Shown here: positions 26,693 through 34,230 of the stretch, piece after piece | Position numbering within the stretch: position 1 is the first letter of the stretch | How the letters are laid out: each line of letters opens with the position of its first letter | Origin: Helicobacter enhydrae | Lineage (GTDB): Bacteria > Campylobacterota > Campylobacteria > Campylobacterales > Helicobacteraceae | DNA: 64,000 bases | NCBI RefSeq assembly: GCF_001693335.1 | Contig: NZ_CP016503.1 | Span: 1,530,791 to 1,594,790 of the forward strand | Direction: 5' to 3' | Translations under genes and position numbers: made by a program | The notes under the pieces: generated by a model | The model's input: only the letters and a program-made list of their open reading frames with translations | Told to the model about the DNA's origin: nothing | The model's database searches: none

Positions 26693-27595
26693 ATGCAGAA
26701 AAAAATAATGAAATGGGGGTTGGGAATCGGGCTTGCAATCATCGTGGTTGCGGGTGGTTTGGTAGCGTATAAATCTTATGGATTCAAAAGAGAGATCGAG
26801 GCTTTGCTCAATCAACAAATGCAAAAATACCAACAAAGCTTTGCAAGTATCGGCGTGATGGAGATCTCTCCGACTGAGTGCAAGGGGTTGGTATATATCG
26901 AATGCAAAAATGCCAAAATGAAAATGCAAACTAGCGAAGGTGTTGTGGAGATCAAAAACATAACAGCCAAGCTTGATGATTTTGCACGCAATGAGATACA
27001 GATCGTCGGTTCTGCAGAGATACAGACTCAAATCAATAGAGAGTTTGCTCAATATTCCAAACTCATCAGTCCGGTTGCCGTGCATACGCGATGGAAAATC
27101 AACAAGCAGACATCTCAAGATTATCAAATGGACGCAAAATGGCAGCTTCAAGCTCCTGATTTTGCTTTGGAGTTTGGGGGTGTTTATCAAGGTAAGCTAG
27201 AGCTTCCAAATGGCAAAAATTTTTGGGCTTATGTGATGACTTCTGATGGTCAAGTCGGCGATGTTATGAGGCTCACAATGGGGCTGGAAAATACAGGAGA
27301 GTTTGATCAAGTGCTTTATGATGTGGTCAAAGAGCAAAAAGGCTATCGCAATATTTCTCGCAATGAATACAATCAGCTCATCCCCACTCTTGCCCTTGTG
27401 CTCGCTTCTTCGGTCACTCAAGATTCTCAAATCCAAAAGGCGATTGTGCAGTTTGCGAACTTGTTGGTTGGCAAACAAAAAGAGATCAGTATCTCTCTTG
27501 ACAAAAAAGAGCAAGGACAGGCTTTGGATTGGAGCCATATCGATACAAAATTTTTGCACCTGTTGAAGCAAAATTATCATATCAATATCAAGTAA
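26693..27595 (+). CDS. Membrane-anchored hypothetical protein
   Basis: A 300-residue protein I do not recognise at family level. Residues 8-28 form a hydrophobic anchor (WGLGIGLAIIVVAGGLVAYK); the rest is soluble and strand-rich, with two Cys (ECKGLVYIECKN, near 58-70) that could form a disulfide in the periplasm. The layout (anchor, long beta-rich extracytoplasmic part) resembles DUF945/YdgA-like and AsmA-like lipid-facing proteins, but no signature is decisive. ATG 26693 is used because AAGGAG lies five bases before it; an in-frame GTG 26687 overlaps that box. It follows the SPFH/DUF2393 pair. Confidence 0.6.
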   Translation: MQKKIMKWGLGIGLAIIVVAGGLVAYKSYGFKREIEALLNQQMQKYQQSFASIGVMEISPTECKGLVYIECKNAKMKMQTSEGVVEIKNITAKLDDFARNEIQIVGSAEIQTQINREFAQYSKLISPVAVHTRWKINKQTSQDYQMDAKWQLQAPDFALEFGGVYQGKLELPNGKNFWAYVMTSDGQVGDVMRLTMGLENTGEFDQVLYDVVKEQKGYRNISRNEYNQLIPTLALVLASSVTQDSQIQKAIVQFANLLVGKQKEISISLDKKEQGQALDWSHIDTKFLHLLKQNYHINIK

Positions 27596-27716
27596 TAGCT
27601 CGCAATCAGTGAAGCTTGGCGTGGGGTGGGGTAGGTGCAATATTTCTCTTCAGATTTAAATGCACAATAGGATATTTTGCTAGGATAGCGGCTTAAATCC
27701 TCAAAGGAGTGTTGTT

Positions 27717-28208
27717 GTGAAAAATTCTTTTTATTGGTTTGGCAGTGTTGTTTATCTTTGGGTTGTGGGGGTTGCGATTGGTGCGATTGTAGCCTGTGGG
27801 ATTTTCGTCGCACCCGTGATTTTCAAAGCCCATAGCTTTTTGCCCAGTCTTGATGTGACGCAATATGATTTGGGTATTTTGATGGCACAAGTGTTTTTGA
27901 GGCTCAATGTGTTTTTGAATTTTGCAGGCATTGTGATTGTAGTCTATGAGATTTTGGCTCTTTTTGCCAAAGCACATCTCCTATCTTTGATCATCAATGC
28001 TGTGAATGCCGTTTTGATTTTTCTCTTTACGCTTTATTACACCCCAAAGATTATCCAAGCCCAAGGGGCATCTGCGACTGCAACACCAGAGTTTGCAAGC
28101 CTGCACACACAGAGCGAATGGGTGTTTAAAATCTTGCTAATATCGCTAAGTATTGGCTTTGTTTATCGCGTTTTTTGTGTTTCAAAAACCGCTAAGGGTT
28201 GGCAGTAG
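27717..28208 (+). CDS. DUF4149-type integral membrane protein
   Basis: A 163-residue protein with four transmembrane helices. The N-terminal 'WVVGVAIGAIVACGIFVAPVIF' and the later 'TPKIIQAQG' before the last helix match the DUF4149/TMEM205-like family, whose function is unknown. A GTG start at 27717 is supported by AAAGGAG at 27704-27710 and by the basic-polar start before helix 1. It appears to be a single-gene unit with its own promoter space (27596-27716). Confidence 0.7.
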   Translation: MKNSFYWFGSVVYLWVVGVAIGAIVACGIFVAPVIFKAHSFLPSLDVTQYDLGILMAQVFLRLNVFLNFAGIVIVVYEILALFAKAHLLSLIINAVNAVLIFLFTLYYTPKIIQAQGASATATPEFASLHTQSEWVFKILLISLSIGFVYRVFCVSKTAKGWQ

Positions 28209-28259
28209 CCCCCACACTCCCCCCACTTTCATCAGTGGATCCCCCCCACATCTCATCAT

Positions 28260-29030
28260 TTAGAATCTATAGCTATAGCTAAAACTAGCATAAGAGGGAA
28301 TGGTTTGGATCGTATAGCTTAAAGATGAGGCCGAATATTTTTCAATGATCTTTTTGGTATTGGCAAACTCTACTTCTTTGCCACTCAAAATCCCTCCAAA
28401 ATGGTAATCCACATTGAATTGGTGTCTGCCATAGTAATAATGCAAGCCCACTTTTGGATAAAAAGTATGCGTTAGCGAATTGGCACTAGAGGAAAACAAA
28501 TCGCCTTTAAACCCATGGATTTCACCATAATAAACCATCTTTCTTAGATAAAAATCAAGCTGATAGCCCCCTCCTAGATTTAGCCCCAAAGTATGCTCTC
28601 CTTGATTGAGGAAATCAAGCAGATAGACAATCTCAACATTTGTTTTGACAATAGGGATTGTTTCTGTTCTCAACTCAGATGCTTGATACTTATCTTGGTG
28701 GCTTCCACCACTAGGATTCTGATCTTCTCTAGAATCTTTGGCGACATATTTCACAGGGAAGCCACTTCCGACAAAGATTTGAGTTTGCAACGCATTGTTT
28801 TGGTTGAAATAATGCTGATAACCCAAAAGCAAACCACCGCTATAGACAAGCTTTTGTTGGTTTCCGGAGGGATTGAGCTGGTTGAGTTTTAATTGTTGAT
28901 TGATATGGATCCCACTGATACTTCCTCCTATCCCCACAAACGCTCCGCTTTTGGTTTCCGCCGCGGACAAATGGCTCAAAAGCCCAACACAAGCTACACT
29001 CACCAAACATTTTTTCAAACAAAATTTCAT
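28260..29030 (-). CDS. Helicobacter outer-membrane beta-barrel protein
   Basis: A 256-residue outer-membrane protein. Residues 1-22 form a signal peptide (MKFCLKKCLVSVACVGLLSH). The mature start ETKSGAFVGIGGSISG has the strand pattern of Helicobacter Hop/Hof-like barrels, and the chain ends in alternating aromatics 'YASFSYSYRF' with a terminal Phe for BamA recognition. Amphipathic strands such as 'HTLGLNLGGGYQLDFYL' and 'PKVGLHYYYGRHQFNVDYHF' recur. ATG 29030 follows AGGAGAAAAA. Ligand or role (adhesin or porin) cannot be told. It lies downstream of tenA on the same strand but after a 190-base gap. Confidence 0.78.
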   Translation of the reverse strand: MKFCLKKCLVSVACVGLLSHLSAAETKSGAFVGIGGSISGIHINQQLKLNQLNPSGNQQKLVYSGGLLLGYQHYFNQNNALQTQIFVGSGFPVKYVAKDSREDQNPSGGSHQDKYQASELRTETIPIVKTNVEIVYLLDFLNQGEHTLGLNLGGGYQLDFYLRKMVYYGEIHGFKGDLFSSSANSLTHTFYPKVGLHYYYGRHQFNVDYHFGGILSGKEVEFANTKKIIEKYSASSLSYTIQTIPSYASFSYSYRF

Positions 29031-29222
29031 TTTTTCTCCTTTGAAATGGGTGTTGTCAATCAGCCACAAGTGCTAACAATCGCAATCTATAGGCAACTTT
29101 GTCTTGATAGCAATCATTGTAGCACTTAATTTTCCAAATGCAATGGATTTGAAAATCATTGTTTGGAGGAGGTTTCTCTTGGTGATTTTGTTTGCTAGTT
29201 TATGTTGTGACCACGCTTGAGC

Positions 29223-29882
29223 CTAATCCATCCTAAGCTCTAAGGCATGTTGCCAAAAAGCCTTTTCTAATTTTGTAGCAATGCCAAAAATTTCACTCAA
29301 TCTTTGGAATCTCTCTGGCGTGACTTCTGGTGTGAAAGCATTCACCAAATCTTCATATTCCCTTGCAAAGTTTTGAAAATCCTCTGAAGCATAGGACAAA
29401 ATCCAATCCTTATAAATATGCCCATCTAGATTCTGCAAACTTGAGAATAATTCTCTGCCAACAACCGCATAGCCTATCGCACAAGAGCTAAGAGCTATGA
29501 GCAAATCCAAAAAATCTCCACTCTCGCCAATACTTAGCAAATATCTTGAATACGCAATATTAGTAAGGCTTTCATCTTGAGTGCCTAAAGTTCTCAAATC
29601 TAACTTGTGGCTTGTTAAGATGCTTTTATGCACCGTTGTTTCGCCCTCAATAATAGATTGAGCAATATAAAAAGCAAATTGCATTTCTTGGATATTTCTT
29701 GCATTAATCGCAAGGCGTGCCGCACATTTTGCATACTGGATAAGATAGAGATAATCTTGCTTGATATAGAACAAAAAATTCTCTTGCTTCAAGCTTTGAT
29801 TGCCAAGTTGCTTCACAAAAGGATGATGGATATAATCCTCCCAAATTTCTGCATTATCGTTTAATAGTCTTTCAAATAACAT
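29223..29882 (-). CDS. tenA: TenA-family aminopyrimidine aminohydrolase (thiaminase II)
   Basis: A 219-residue helical enzyme of thiamine salvage. TenA hydrolyses aminomethyl-pyrimidine breakdown products to hydroxymethylpyrimidine, the substrate of ThiD. The N-terminal 'HPFVKQLGNQSLKQENFLFYIKQDYLYL', with the conserved Asp and Tyr, 'SCAIGYAVVGRELF' containing the catalytic Cys (near residue 134), and 'YASEDFQNFAREYEDLVN' with the C-terminal Glu are all seen. It is third in the thiD-thiM-tenA operon, 57 bases after thiM, with AAGGAG before the ATG, and so is probably under the TPP riboswitch. Confidence 0.92.
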   Translation of the reverse strand: MLFERLLNDNAEIWEDYIHHPFVKQLGNQSLKQENFLFYIKQDYLYLIQYAKCAARLAINARNIQEMQFAFYIAQSIIEGETTVHKSILTSHKLDLRTLGTQDESLTNIAYSRYLLSIGESGDFLDLLIALSSCAIGYAVVGRELFSSLQNLDGHIYKDWILSYASEDFQNFAREYEDLVNAFTPEVTPERFQRLSEIFGIATKLEKAFWQHALELRMD

Positions 29883-29939
29883 ATTTTCTCCTTAAATATT
29901 TAAATGCAAGCCAAAGTTTTATAATCTCTTTGGCAAGTC

Positions 29940-30719
29940 TTATAAGATGACATAGCGTTGATACTGCTCAAAAAGGGTATTATCAAACACACTTAAGATA
30001 TTAAGCAAATGTGTCCTAAAGTCCCCTAACAAGGCAGAGCGCACAGCACTCAATTCACTTGCAATCCCAAAGCTTACTAACGCATAAATCGCACTTTCAA
30101 ACAAATCCTCATTGCCACCTGCAAAAACACCACAAAGTGAGGCACACATACAACCTGCACCGGTGATTTTGGTAGCAAGAGGAGAGCCATTTTCGATTTT
30201 GGCAATCTTGTTTTTTGAAATCACCCAATCGATTTTTCCTGTTACAGCTAAGATTCGCTTTGTTTGATGGCAATATTGCTGTGCTTTGACCAAAAATGTT
30301 TCACTCACAACTTCCAAGCTATCTGTGCCACGACTTTTTCCCTCAAGCCCTATCACCTTTGCAATCTCTGAAGCATTGCCTTTGATGATGCCTATACCCT
30401 CTGAATCCAAAAGCAAGAAATTAAGCATATCTCTTGATTTTGAAACGCCTAATGCAACAGGATCTAAAATGATGGGTTTTTTGAGTTGATGATATTGCTT
30501 AAGCGCTTCTTGCATTATTGCAATTTGATTCTTATTGAGTGTGCCAGTGTTTAAAACCAATGCATCACCTATGTTTGCAAAATCCTCTTGCTCCTCCAAA
30601 AAATCAGACATCATAGGACTTCCCCCCATAGCCAAAGTTACATTTGCACAATCATTGATTGTTACAGAATTAGTGAGATGATGCACCAAAGGATTGCGTG
30701 TTCTAATCCTATCAATCAT
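29940..30719 (-). CDS. thiM: Hydroxyethylthiazole kinase
   Basis: A 259-residue ribokinase-fold enzyme that phosphorylates 4-methyl-5-(2-hydroxyethyl)thiazole for thiamine salvage. Recognisable: 'PLVHHLTNSVTINDCANVTL' near the start, 'GGSPMMSDFLEEQEDFA', 'LDPVALGVSKSRD', 'IIKGNASEIAKVIG', 'LAVTGKIDWV' and the ATP-site loop 'KITGAGCMCASLCGVF' with the catalytic Cys. The start overlaps the thiD stop by four bases (ATGA). No thiC or thiG lies in the window, so the local genes serve salvage. Confidence 0.94.
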   Translation of the reverse strand: MIDRIRTRNPLVHHLTNSVTINDCANVTLAMGGSPMMSDFLEEQEDFANIGDALVLNTGTLNKNQIAIMQEALKQYHQLKKPIILDPVALGVSKSRDMLNFLLLDSEGIGIIKGNASEIAKVIGLEGKSRGTDSLEVVSETFLVKAQQYCHQTKRILAVTGKIDWVISKNKIAKIENGSPLATKITGAGCMCASLCGVFAGGNEDLFESAIYALVSFGIASELSAVRSALLGDFRTHLLNILSVFDNTLFEQYQRYVIL

Positions 30720-31519
30720 AAAGCCCTCCTATAGAAATGATTAAGAGGACCACAGCCACTACCAAGATTCAAAGAATGCAAAATTGCACCATATACATAT
30801 TCTTTAGCCTCCTTGATACTCTCTAGCAAATTTTTACCCAAAGCAAGATTGCTTGCAATTGCTGAACTTAGTGTGCAACCTGTGCCATGCGTGTTTTTTG
30901 TCGCAATGCGTTTTGCTTCTAAAAGATGAAATTCTAATCCATCAAAAAACAAATCATCAGCACTTTCTTTTAAATGACCACCTTTGAGTAAAACACTCTT
31001 TGCCCCCAAATCACAAAGAGCTCTGCAAGCATCTTTGCGTGTTGCCTCATCTGTGATTGTAAATCCACAAAGAAACTCAGCTTCAGGAATATTTGGGGTA
31101 AGGACATCAGCATAAGGCACAAGTGTTTTTTGCAAGAATGCACAATGCTCTGTAGGCATTAGGGCAAAACCATTTTTTGCAAACATCACAGGATCTAAAA
31201 CAATATTTTGAGGCTTGAATTGTTCTAGATTATTCTTGAGGCATTCCATTAACTCACAGGTGCCAACCATACCAATTTTGACAGCTTTAGGTGGAATGTC
31301 TTCAAAAACAGCTTGAAATTGTTCATCTACGCTACTAGAAGGCAGATGCGCACAACTAATCACCCTTTTTGTATTTTCAGCCACCACGCTCAAAATTATG
31401 CTCATTCCAAAGAGATGATAAGCACTAAAGGTTTTCAAATCTGCTTGAATACCAGCTCCACCACTGCAATCACTACCTGCAATCGTAAGAATGGGGATGT
31501 TTATACTTTGATTTAACAT
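30716..31519 (-). CDS. thiD: Hydroxymethylpyrimidine/phosphomethylpyrimidine kinase
   Basis: A 267-residue ribokinase-fold enzyme phosphorylating HMP to HMP-phosphate and then to HMP-pyrophosphate. Hallmarks: ILTIAGSDCSGGAGIQADLK at residues 8-27, 'VKIGMVGT', 'VLDPVMFAKNG', 'LTPNIPEAEFLCG', 'LLKGGHL' and 'NTHGTGCTLSSAIASNLA' with the catalytic region near 205. ATG 31519 is chosen: AAAGGA precedes it and the family N-terminus follows. An in-frame ATG at 31579 would lie inside the TPP riboswitch and adds a non-family stretch, so it is rejected. It is the first gene of thiD-thiM-tenA. Confidence 0.94.
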   Translation of the reverse strand: MLNQSINIPILTIAGSDCSGGAGIQADLKTFSAYHLFGMSIILSVVAENTKRVISCAHLPSSSVDEQFQAVFEDIPPKAVKIGMVGTCELMECLKNNLEQFKPQNIVLDPVMFAKNGFALMPTEHCAFLQKTLVPYADVLTPNIPEAEFLCGFTITDEATRKDACRALCDLGAKSVLLKGGHLKESADDLFFDGLEFHLLEAKRIATKNTHGTGCTLSSAIASNLALGKNLLESIKEAKEYVYGAILHSLNLGSGCGPLNHFYRRAL

Positions 31520-31558
31520 TGAAGAATCCTTTTTGAAAAAATAAAAAGGAAGTTTTTG

Positions 31559-31639
31559 CAAGAAATTGAAAATCTGCATTACCAGACTTCTTTAAGGGTC
31601 GAAGTGAAACTTCCTCTCAGCAAAAGCTCCCCTGTCTTG
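31559..31639 (-). promoter_or_regulatory. TPP riboswitch (THI element)
   Basis: On the minus strand, reading towards thiD: CAAGA (31639-31635), ACAGGGGAGC, GCTGAGAGGA, a small hairpin AAGTTTCACTT, GACCCTTAAAGAAG, then TCTGGTAATGCAGA and TCTTG (31563-31559). This matches the thi-box order GGGG...CTGAGA...ACCCTT...GAACCTGATCTGG.TAATGCCAGC: GGG pairs with CCC in P2, the CTGAGA bulge binds the pyrimidine, and the CTGGTAATGC part forms P4/P5. CAAGA and TCTTG close P1. It ends about 40 bases before thiD. TPP binding should lower expression of thiD-thiM-tenA, either at the thiD ribosome-binding site or by termination; no clear terminator is visible. Confidence 0.85.
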
Positions 31640-31739
31640 ACTTTGTGATCCAAAGTCCATTGGATTGTATCAAAATCAAGAATAACATTTCTGGTCTTTG
31701 GTGTGTTGCTTCTTTTTTGAAGTTGGGTTGTTGGGATTA

Positions 31740-32680
31740 CGCCTTTTGGCAATTTTAGAATCTCTAGGATTCTCTTTCTTTGAGTTACTTTTGCAAAAGC
31801 ACATTTTCTAGTTTTTCAAGCTTGGTTTGGAGTTTCTTTTCAAGTTGGCTTGAGCAAAGCACCCTTTATACAATTCTAGAATCCCCTAGCATCTCTCTTA
31901 AGGGGGGCAAGGGGAACTTATAGCAATCGTTCCCCTTATCCCCCTTAACAACCCCCATAACCCCAGCATTGCATTAGCAAGGCTCGTTCAAGATTACATT
32001 GACTTGGAATCTTTTTGGGTTCTACAAGGTTGGTTTGGTCAGCAGTTGTTTGTGCTTATATTGAAATAGTGAGGGTTTTGTATTTTTATGGTTTTTAAAA
32101 GATTGTAAAGAGATTCTAAGAATCTAAAGAATCAAGAATGCTTTCACAAAGATTCTAAAGATTCTAAGAATCTAGAATCAAAAATAAAAGCACAAGAATC
32201 AAAAATCAAAAAACCACCAAACACAATCAAACAAAAACATTGCACTCTATCGTTGGGTAACACACAAAAAGCGGGCAGGGGTTTGGGGGATTTTAAGGGG
32301 GATAAGGGGGGTGCCTCGCAATAAACCCCCTTGTCCCCCTTATAGAAAAAAACAAAGTGGGATTTGGTGACTAGAAAGCGTGCTTCTGCGAAAGCAATCC
32401 CAAAAGCAAGATTTCATCAAATTTGAAAAACCAAGAATCCGTGCTTCACTCAAACCAAGATTCGACAACCAAAGAATCACCAAAGAGTATAGAACCTCTC
32501 AATCCAACTTGCAAAGAAAGCCTCACAGATTCTAGAATCACTCAAAAGTGTGCTTTGGCAAAACCAATATCAAGCAAAAGAATCAGATTGCATTAGAATC
32601 TTTTGAGGTTCTGCAAGGTTAGTTTGGTCGGCGTTTGCTTTGCTTTTATGGCTTAGTGAGGGTTTTTGAAGTTTTGGTTT
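31740..32680 (-). repeat. Dispersed repeat region II (inverted partner of region I)
   Basis: Gene-free DNA holding reverse-complement copies of the modules at 10.87-11.70 kb: module B at about 31895-32078, module A at about 32260-32400, and the AAGCTTG/CTAGAAAA-type short module near 31780-31850. A further 'cctcactaa...'-type module end lies near 32590-32680. Each major module carries a hairpin formed by G-runs facing C-runs (31894-31944; 32295-32345). The stretch 32090-32200 is filled with GATTCTAAAGATTCTAAGAATC-like short repeats that are self-complementary. Order and orientation mirror region I, so both are arms of one long imperfect inverted repeat about 20 kb apart. I see no transposase or target-site duplication. 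Confidence 0.75.
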
Positions 32681-32688
32681 TGTATAAT
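32681..32688 (+). promoter_or_regulatory. Promoter of the 28-codon peptide gene
   Basis: TGTATAAT at 32681-32688 holds a perfect TATAAT -10 box, the main promoter element in Campylobacterota, where -35 boxes are often absent. T-rich DNA (GTTTTGGTTT) lies upstream. Transcription would begin near 32695, giving a 43-base leader that contains the hairpin at 32710-32731. Confidence 0.6.
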
Positions 32689-32709
32689 CATCTCTGTGTT
32701 GGAGAAGGA

Positions 32710-32731
32710 CGCTTCCTTGTGAAAGGAGGTG
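32710..32731 (+). promoter_or_regulatory. Shine-Dalgarno-masking hairpin with GNRA loop
   Basis: CGCTTCCTT (32710-32718), loop GTGA (a GNRA tetraloop), AAGGAGGTG (32723-32731) can form nine consecutive pairs, including two G-U. The 3' arm is the whole Shine-Dalgarno sequence AAGGAGG of the 28-codon gene. Upstream AAGGA (32705-32709) can compete for TCCTT, offering an alternative fold. Masked ribosome sites are the rule in AapA-type toxin mRNAs. Confidence 0.6.
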
Positions 32732-32734
32732 GTA

Positions 32735-32832
32735 AGTATGGATTTAGTATTCCAGCTTATAAGGCTCTTACTAGCTTTAGCAGAGCTAGTGAGAGTTATT
32801 CTTGAGCTTTTGGCTCATCAATAATTAAAACA
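32735..32832 (-). ncRNA. Candidate antisense antitoxin RNA (IsoA-like)
   Basis: On the minus strand GAGTATAATGCC gives a perfect TATAAT -10 box at 32844-32839, eight bases or so upstream of a likely start near 32832. Transcription would run straight across the whole 28-codon frame on the other strand. In AapA/IsoA pairs the antitoxin is an antisense RNA of about 80 bases covering the toxin frame, so position and orientation fit. The 3' end is a guess; it may stop at the hairpin region near 32731-32710. Expression is unproven. Confidence 0.45.
32738..32824 (+). CDS. 28-residue hydrophobic peptide, candidate type I toxin
   Basis: ATG 32738 to TAA 32824 encodes 28 residues: MDLVFQLIRLLLALAEL, then VRVILELLAHQ. 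Leu, Val, Ile and Ala dominate, with Arg and Glu at positions that would put charges on one face, so it could be one membrane-spanning or amphipathic helix. A full Shine-Dalgarno AAAGGAGG (32722-32729) stands eight bases before the start, next to a perfect -10 box at 32683. The size, composition, masked ribosome site and an opposed promoter match the design of the AapA/IsoA type I toxin-antitoxin family of Helicobacter and Campylobacter, although the peptide is not like the H. pylori AapA1 sequence I recall. No similarity search was possible; a membrane-active toxin is inference. Confidence 0.6.
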   Translation: MDLVFQLIRLLLALAELVRVILELLAHQ

Positions 32833-33005
32833 AGAGGCATTATACTCAATCTAGCCAAAGTTTTGATTGATTCTTCAACACAGCAAAAATATACAAGGAA
32901 TAAAGTCCTGAAATGGAGGCTAGGTTGGGTGGAGATTCTCCTGCCTCTCCTTGTAAGTTTATCCCACACCATGCAACTTCACAACAATGTCGCAAATGCC
33001 GAGCT
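32825..33005 (+). other. Gene-free 3' region of the candidate toxin
   Basis: No gene is supported here. GGAGGC (32915-32920) can pair with GCCTCTCC (32943-32950) around an inner GGAG/CTCC stem, followed by TTGTAAGTTT, a possible terminator of the plus-strand transcript. TCTCC at 32946-32950 is complementary to the predicted 5' end of that transcript (GGAGA at 32701-32705), which would allow a 5'-3' long-distance pairing as described for AapA mRNAs. The latter is speculative. Confidence 0.3.
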
Positions 33006-33635
33006 TCAATCCGTCGCAGTGATTTCTTGGACTGCGATTTTTAGAGCCTCTGTGCTTTCTTTGGGATGTTGAGATTCCATAATGGCACTCACTACGGCGA
33101 TCCCATTTAGCTTGATTCCACTAAGTTGCTTGATATTATGCTGATTGATACCCCCGATAGCAACTACAGGCACAGGGGAATGCAGAGTGATTTGATGCAA
33201 TGTGGCAATATCTACAATCTGTGCATCTGCCTTGCTTTGTGTGGGGAAAATCGCTCCCACGCCGATATAATCCACTTGTCGCACAAGGGCTAGTTCTGCT
33301 AGATTATGCACGCTTAAGCCCAAAATCTTATCTTCGCCTAATATCTCTCTTGCCTTAGCGATAGGCAAATCCTCCTGCCCGAGATGCACCCCATCCGCAT
33401 CAATTGCCAAAGCAATATCCAGTCTATCATTGATAAGCAAAGGTTTTTGATAATATTTTGTGATCTCTTGCACCTTCAAAGCCAAGTGATAAAACGCATT
33501 TGCACTCAAATCTTTCTCTCGTAATTGCACAAGATCCACGCCACCTTGCAACGCAGATTCTATAATGTCCAAAAACACACTCTCATTTTTTGTGCCTTTT
33601 GTGGCGACAAGATAGATTTCGTAGGGATTCATCAT
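33006..33635 (-). CDS. thiE: Thiamine phosphate synthase
   Basis: A 209-residue TIM-barrel enzyme that joins HMP-pyrophosphate (from ThiD) and thiazole phosphate (from ThiM) into thiamine phosphate. Family phrases are 'GGVDLVQLREKDLSANAFY', 'LLINDRLDIALAIDADGVHLGQEDLPI', 'LGLSVHNLAEL', 'DYIGVGAIFPTQSKAD' (phosphate-binding), 'VPVVAIGGINQHNI' and 'GIAVVSAIM'. ATAGGT precedes the tandem ATG ATG at 33635. It lies 17 bases after the tyrosine phosphatase gene, apart from thiD-thiM-tenA and without its own riboswitch; repeat region II and the small toxin gene lie in between. Confidence 0.94.
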   Translation of the reverse strand: MMNPYEIYLVATKGTKNESVFLDIIESALQGGVDLVQLREKDLSANAFYHLALKVQEITKYYQKPLLINDRLDIALAIDADGVHLGQEDLPIAKAREILGEDKILGLSVHNLAELALVRQVDYIGVGAIFPTQSKADAQIVDIATLHQITLHSPVPVVAIGGINQHNIKQLSGIKLNGIAVVSAIMESQHPKESTEALKIAVQEITATD

Positions 33636-33651
33636 TGATACCTATTGACGC

Positions 33652-34104
33652 CTATTGCCCAAAGCTAGAGTGTTTTTCAAGTATCGCCAAACTACCTTGC
33701 AATACGAGATTGTAAGTTTCATCAAAATCCCCAGAATACCAAGGATCAGGCACTTCTTCATAGCCTAGATTGGGGATGTAATCTGTAAGCATTGAAAGCT
33801 TATTTTGGTATTTTTGAAACTTAGAGGCAATCTCTCTATAGTTGCTCTTATCCATAGCGACAATAAGCGTGGCTTTTGCACACAAATCTTGAGTCAAAAT
33901 CTTGCTTTGAAACCCTTTGGGGGCAATGCCTTTGGATTCTAGTTTCTCTCTTGTTTTGATGTGCATGTCTTCGCCATTATGATCTCTAATTAGCCCAGCA
34001 CTCATCACTTCAATATCCAAATTTCTTTTTCGGATCAAATCTTTCATCACAAATTCCGCCATTGGCGAACGGCATATATTTCCCAAACAAACAAACAATA
34101 TCAT
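33652..34104 (-). CDS. Low-molecular-weight protein-tyrosine phosphatase
   Basis: A 150-residue cytoplasmic phosphatase. The P-loop CLGNICRSP (C-x5-R-S) is at residues 6-14, and the general-acid loop PDPWYSGDFDETY, with the catalytic Asp, is near 120. Bacterial members dephosphorylate tyrosine kinases of polysaccharide export or act as general phosphatases; H. pylori has a similar gene. The start is ATG 34104, giving MILFVCLGNICRSP and preceded by AAAGGAG; a longer in-frame start 81 bases upstream is rejected because it has no such site and adds non-family sequence. It is followed by thiE. Confidence 0.92.
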   Translation of the reverse strand: MILFVCLGNICRSPMAEFVMKDLIRKRNLDIEVMSAGLIRDHNGEDMHIKTREKLESKGIAPKGFQSKILTQDLCAKATLIVAMDKSNYREIASKFQKYQNKLSMLTDYIPNLGYEEVPDPWYSGDFDETYNLVLQGSLAILEKHSSFGQ

Positions 34105-34230
34105 CAAAACTCCTTTAATTTTTCTAGTATTATATTTTGATTTAAGACTGACATACCCATCAAATTTCAATGGTTTTGCAAACATTCACCAAAAACTGAC
34201 AAGCTACTTCAAAAATACCAAGGAAAACAA

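Noticed and set aside
28209..28259. C-rich stretches between the DUF4149 gene and the outer-membrane protein gene
   Set aside because: Runs of at most seven C in a convergent gap with no frame or promoter affected; not a convincing contingency tract.
32863..33072. A 69-codon plus-strand frame between the toxin-like gene and thiE
   Set aside because: It starts at TTG without a binding site and overlaps the 3' end of thiE on the other strand.
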